A stretch of 64,000 nucleotides of DNA from Hydrogenophilales bacterium (GTDB taxonomy: Bacteria; Pseudomonadota; Gammaproteobacteria; Burkholderiales; Thiobacillaceae): assembly GCA_024636675.1 (NCBI GenBank), contig JAGXGM010000036.1, positions 62,001 to 126,000 of the forward strand. Direction: 5' to 3'. Shown piece by piece: positions 61,322-64,000 of the stretch; position 1 is the stretch's first letter; every line of letters starts with the position of its first letter. The position numbers and the translations under genes are program-made. The notes below the pieces were generated by a model that was not told the DNA's origin, did not search any database, and saw only the letters and a list, made by a program, of their open reading frames with translations.

Positions 61322-61501
61322 GGCCGCCATTTTATGGGTTCGGCCTCGGGATGTCTTCAGGAATATGGGCCGCTTGTACGATCGCCATGCTTCGACGTCA
61401 TCAGGCCGAGGCCGCTTTGCGCTTGCCGGGAGCGATTCCTGAGACGGCACAGGCTCGGGCTACAATCAAAATTCCTGCATGGGTCCTCGCCACCTATCGA
61501 C

Positions 61502-62410
61502 ATGCTGCTCCCCTCTCTGAAACGCTATGCCTGGCTCTCCATCGCGGCGGCTCTGGCAACCATCCTGCTCAAGGGCTGGGCATGGTGGATTACCGGATCG
61601 GTCGGCCTGCTCTCCGACGCGCTCGAATCCTTCGTTAATCTGGCGGGGGCGATGATGGCGCTGGCCATGCTGACGCTGGCGGCGAAGCCGGCGGACGACA
61701 ACCACGTACACGGACATGGCAAGGCAGAGTATTTCTCCAGCGCCTTCGAAGGCCTGCTCATTGTCCTCGCTGCAGTCGCCATCAGCTACACAGCGATCGA
61801 CCGCCTGATCAATCCGCAAGCGCTCGAAGCCGTGGGCATCGGGCTGGCAGTATCGGTGGTCGCCTCGGTCATCAATTTGGCCACTTCGCGCGTCATCATG
61901 GCGGTAGGCAAACAGCACAAGTCCATCACCCTGGAAGCCGACGCGCATCATCTGCTGACCGACGTCTGGACCTCCGCGGGCGTCATCCTCGGTGTCGGGC
62001 TGGTGTGGCTGACAGGCTGGCTCTGGCTCGACCCGGTCATCGCCCTGCTGGTGGCAGTGAATATCGTGTGGACCGGCTGGCAGTTGCTGCACCGTTCCGC
62101 CACGGGCCTGATGGATGCATCCATCCCGAATGAGGATCTCAGGGCGATCGAAAGCGTGCTGGACACCTATCGCCGGCAGGGACTGGCGTTCCATGCCTTG
62201 CGCACGCGGCAGGCCGGGGCCCGCGCCTTCATTTCCCTGCACGTTCTGGTGCCTGGCGCCTGGACCGTCCAGCAGGGACACGACTGGGCGGAGCGCATCG
62301 AGGCCGACATCCGGCGGGCCGTGACCTACTCTCACATCATTACCCACCTGGAGCCGATCGAGGATCCCGTCTCGCTGGCAGATCAGGAACTGGATCGCTG
62401 GGCGGACTGA
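61502..62410 (+). CDS. Cation diffusion facilitator family transporter
   Basis: ITGSVGLLSDALESFVNLAGAMMAL, HVHGHGKAEYFSSAFEG, LEADAHHLLTDVWTSAGV. Confidence 0.95.
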   Translation: MLLPSLKRYAWLSIAAALATILLKGWAWWITGSVGLLSDALESFVNLAGAMMALAMLTLAAKPADDNHVHGHGKAEYFSSAFEGLLIVLAAVAISYTAIDRLINPQALEAVGIGLAVSVVASVINLATSRVIMAVGKQHKSITLEADAHHLLTDVWTSAGVILGVGLVWLTGWLWLDPVIALLVAVNIVWTGWQLLHRSATGLMDASIPNEDLRAIESVLDTYRRQGLAFHALRTRQAGARAFISLHVLVPGAWTVQQGHDWAERIEADIRRAVTYSHIITHLEPIEDPVSLADQELDRWAD

Positions 62411-62433
62411 CACCGTCCGCCTTTCACGACCGC

Positions 62434-62832
62434 TCAGCCTCCCGGCGGCCCTGCCGCCTTGCGCCGCCAGGCGCGCCAAGCCAGCGCGTATGCGACGAGG
62501 TTCACGGCCACGACCAGTCCGCCCAGCACCATTTGTATCGGCAGCGTCAGATTCTCGGGATATAGGATCGGCAGAAGGTAATGTTCGATAAAGCCGCCGC
62601 TGTAGGCGCTTTCACCACTCAACACGCGCAGGCGATTTTCAAGCGGCGTGAGCGGACAAATCCCGCCAGCGAACTCGATCCACGCACCCCATGCCGCAGA
62701 CGGCAAGTGCAGCCAGACCAGTTTGGGCCAGCGCGCCAGCAGAAACCCGCCCGCCATGACGAACACGACAAAAAGCAGATGCAGCACCACGAGTGCGTCA
62801 GCCAGGAGGGCGATCATCCAATCTCCGTGCAT
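62434..62832 (-). CDS. DUF2784 domain membrane protein
   Basis: LLADALVVLHLLFVVFVMAGGFLLARWPKLVWLHLPSAAWGAWIEFAGGICPLTPLENRLR. Confidence 0.92.
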   Translation of the reverse strand: MHGDWMIALLADALVVLHLLFVVFVMAGGFLLARWPKLVWLHLPSAAWGAWIEFAGGICPLTPLENRLRVLSGESAYSGGFIEHYLLPILYPENLTLPIQMVLGGLVVAVNLVAYALAWRAWRRKAAGPPGG

Positions 62833-62884
62833 AGGGCTCCGCTTTCATCCGTCGCCGGTCTGCCGGGCGCCTGGATTCCTGGCA

Positions 62885-64000
62885 TCAGAGCGGCCACACC
62901 CACAGCAGCATCGGCAGGCTGACAGCAATTACCAGCATTTCCAGCGGCAGCCCGAGACGCCAGTAATCGCCGAAGCGAAATCCGCCCGGCCCAAGGATCA
63001 GCGTGTTGTTCTGGTGCCCGATCGGGGTCAGGAAGGCGCACGAGGCGCCGATGGCCACCGCCATCAGAAAGGTGTCGGCATTCACGCCCAATGCCCCGGC
63101 AGTGCCGATGGCGATCGGGCACATCACGGCCGCGGTGGCGGCATTGTTCATCAGGTCGGACAGGAACATCGTGACTACCAGAATAAGCGCGAGGCCCACC
63201 ACGGCATGACCTTGCGCAACACTGTCCAGTAGAACGCGCGCGATCAGGTCGGCGGTGCCGGTGGACTCCATGGCACCGGCCACCGGTATGAGCGCACCGA
63301 GCAGGACGACCACCGGCCAGTCGATCGCTGCATAAACCGCGCGCGGCGGGATGGTGCGCAGCGCCATCGAGGCCAGCACGCCAAGGGCGAACGAAATCGC
63401 CGCCGGCAACAGGCCGAAAGCGGCGCCGCCGACCGCGCCGGCCATGATGCCGCCAGCCATCCAGGCCTTGCGCTTGTTCGGGATGCGCAACTCGCGTTCG
63501 GCCAGCGGCACGCAACCGGAGTCGGCCGCAAATTCGGCCAGCACTTCCGGGGGGCCCTGCATCAGCAGCAGATCGCCAGGTTGCACCTTCAGGGTGCGCA
63601 ACCGTGCCTTCGAACGCCTGCCCTCGCGTGACACGGCCAGCAGGTTGAGCCCATAGCGGGAGCGCAACAGCATGTCGCTGGCCGAACGGCCGACAATCGC
63701 CGACTCGGGACGGACGACGAGTTCCATCAGCACAATCTCGTCGGAGGAGGCGGCCTTCTTTTCCGTCTCGTCGGCTTTTTTGGCACCGGCCTCGTGATCG
63801 ACGGCCTTGCTGTCGTGCCTGGATTCCCGGGATGGGGCCTCACTGGTTTCGTCTTCTGCGCCCGGCGAATCTGCTTCCTCCAACGTCAGGCCGAGGCTGG
63901 ACAGCACGTGGGACAGGGCCTCGACATCGGCCTCGATTATCAGGATGTCGCCGGCCAGTACTTTTCTTCCGGCTTGCGGTGCGTTTACGCGCACCTCGTT
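62885..64000 (-). CDS. SLC13-family permease with TrkA-C/RCK-C domains (5' end beyond window)
   Basis: RCK_C-like repeats (VVRPESAIVGRSASDMLLRSRYGLNLLAVSREG), then C-terminal permease half with LSDLMNNAATAAVMCPIAI; frame open to right edge. Confidence 0.88.
   Translation of the reverse strand, partial: NEVRVNAPQAGRKVLAGDILIIEADVEALSHVLSSLGLTLEEADSPGAEDETSEAPSRESRHDSKAVDHEAGAKKADETEKKAASSDEIVLMELVVRPESAIVGRSASDMLLRSRYGLNLLAVSREGRRSKARLRTLKVQPGDLLLMQGPPEVLAEFAADSGCVPLAERELRIPNKRKAWMAGGIMAGAVGGAAFGLLPAAISFALGVLASMALRTIPPRAVYAAIDWPVVVLLGALIPVAGAMESTGTADLIARVLLDSVAQGHAVVGLALILVVTMFLSDLMNNAATAAVMCPIAIGTAGALGVNADTFLMAVAIGASCAFLTPIGHQNNTLILGPGGFRFGDYWRLGLPLEMLVIAVSLPMLLWVWPL

Overview
This 64 kb, GC-rich window looks like a chromosomal segment of a Betaproteobacterium (gene order is Thiobacillus/Nitrosomonadales-like; taxonomy is inferred from synteny only). 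Most of it is conserved housekeeping DNA: isc Fe-S cluster operon with cysE/trmJ, suhB, mutS, a complete 14-gene nuoA-N operon, tRNA-Leu(GAG)-secG-tpiA, pstSCAB, glmM-folP-ftsH-rlmE/yhbY, greA-carBA, grxC-dapB-bamE/fur, a cobalamin-binding-protein/phosphatase pair, proB, and a few transporters. The most unusual item is a ~1100-aa protein (1653-4940, minus). Its N-terminus resembles the Arm-type DNA-binding domain of P4-type tyrosine integrases (DUF4102-like), and it is fused in frame to PAS/GAF/PAS/PAS-GGDEF-EAL with intact c-di-GMP motifs. No integrase catalytic domain is present. Other points worth checking: a DUF3050 (heme-oxygenase-like fold) gene inside the isc operon between hscA and fdx; TTGACT-type IscR-like promoter boxes before both iscR and cysE; a Pho box before pstS and no phoU after pstB; an orphan HicA-like gene beside a perfect 20-bp tandem duplication; and several short tandem repeats and hairpins. 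Calls rest on reading the supplied translations and DNA; no database search was run.
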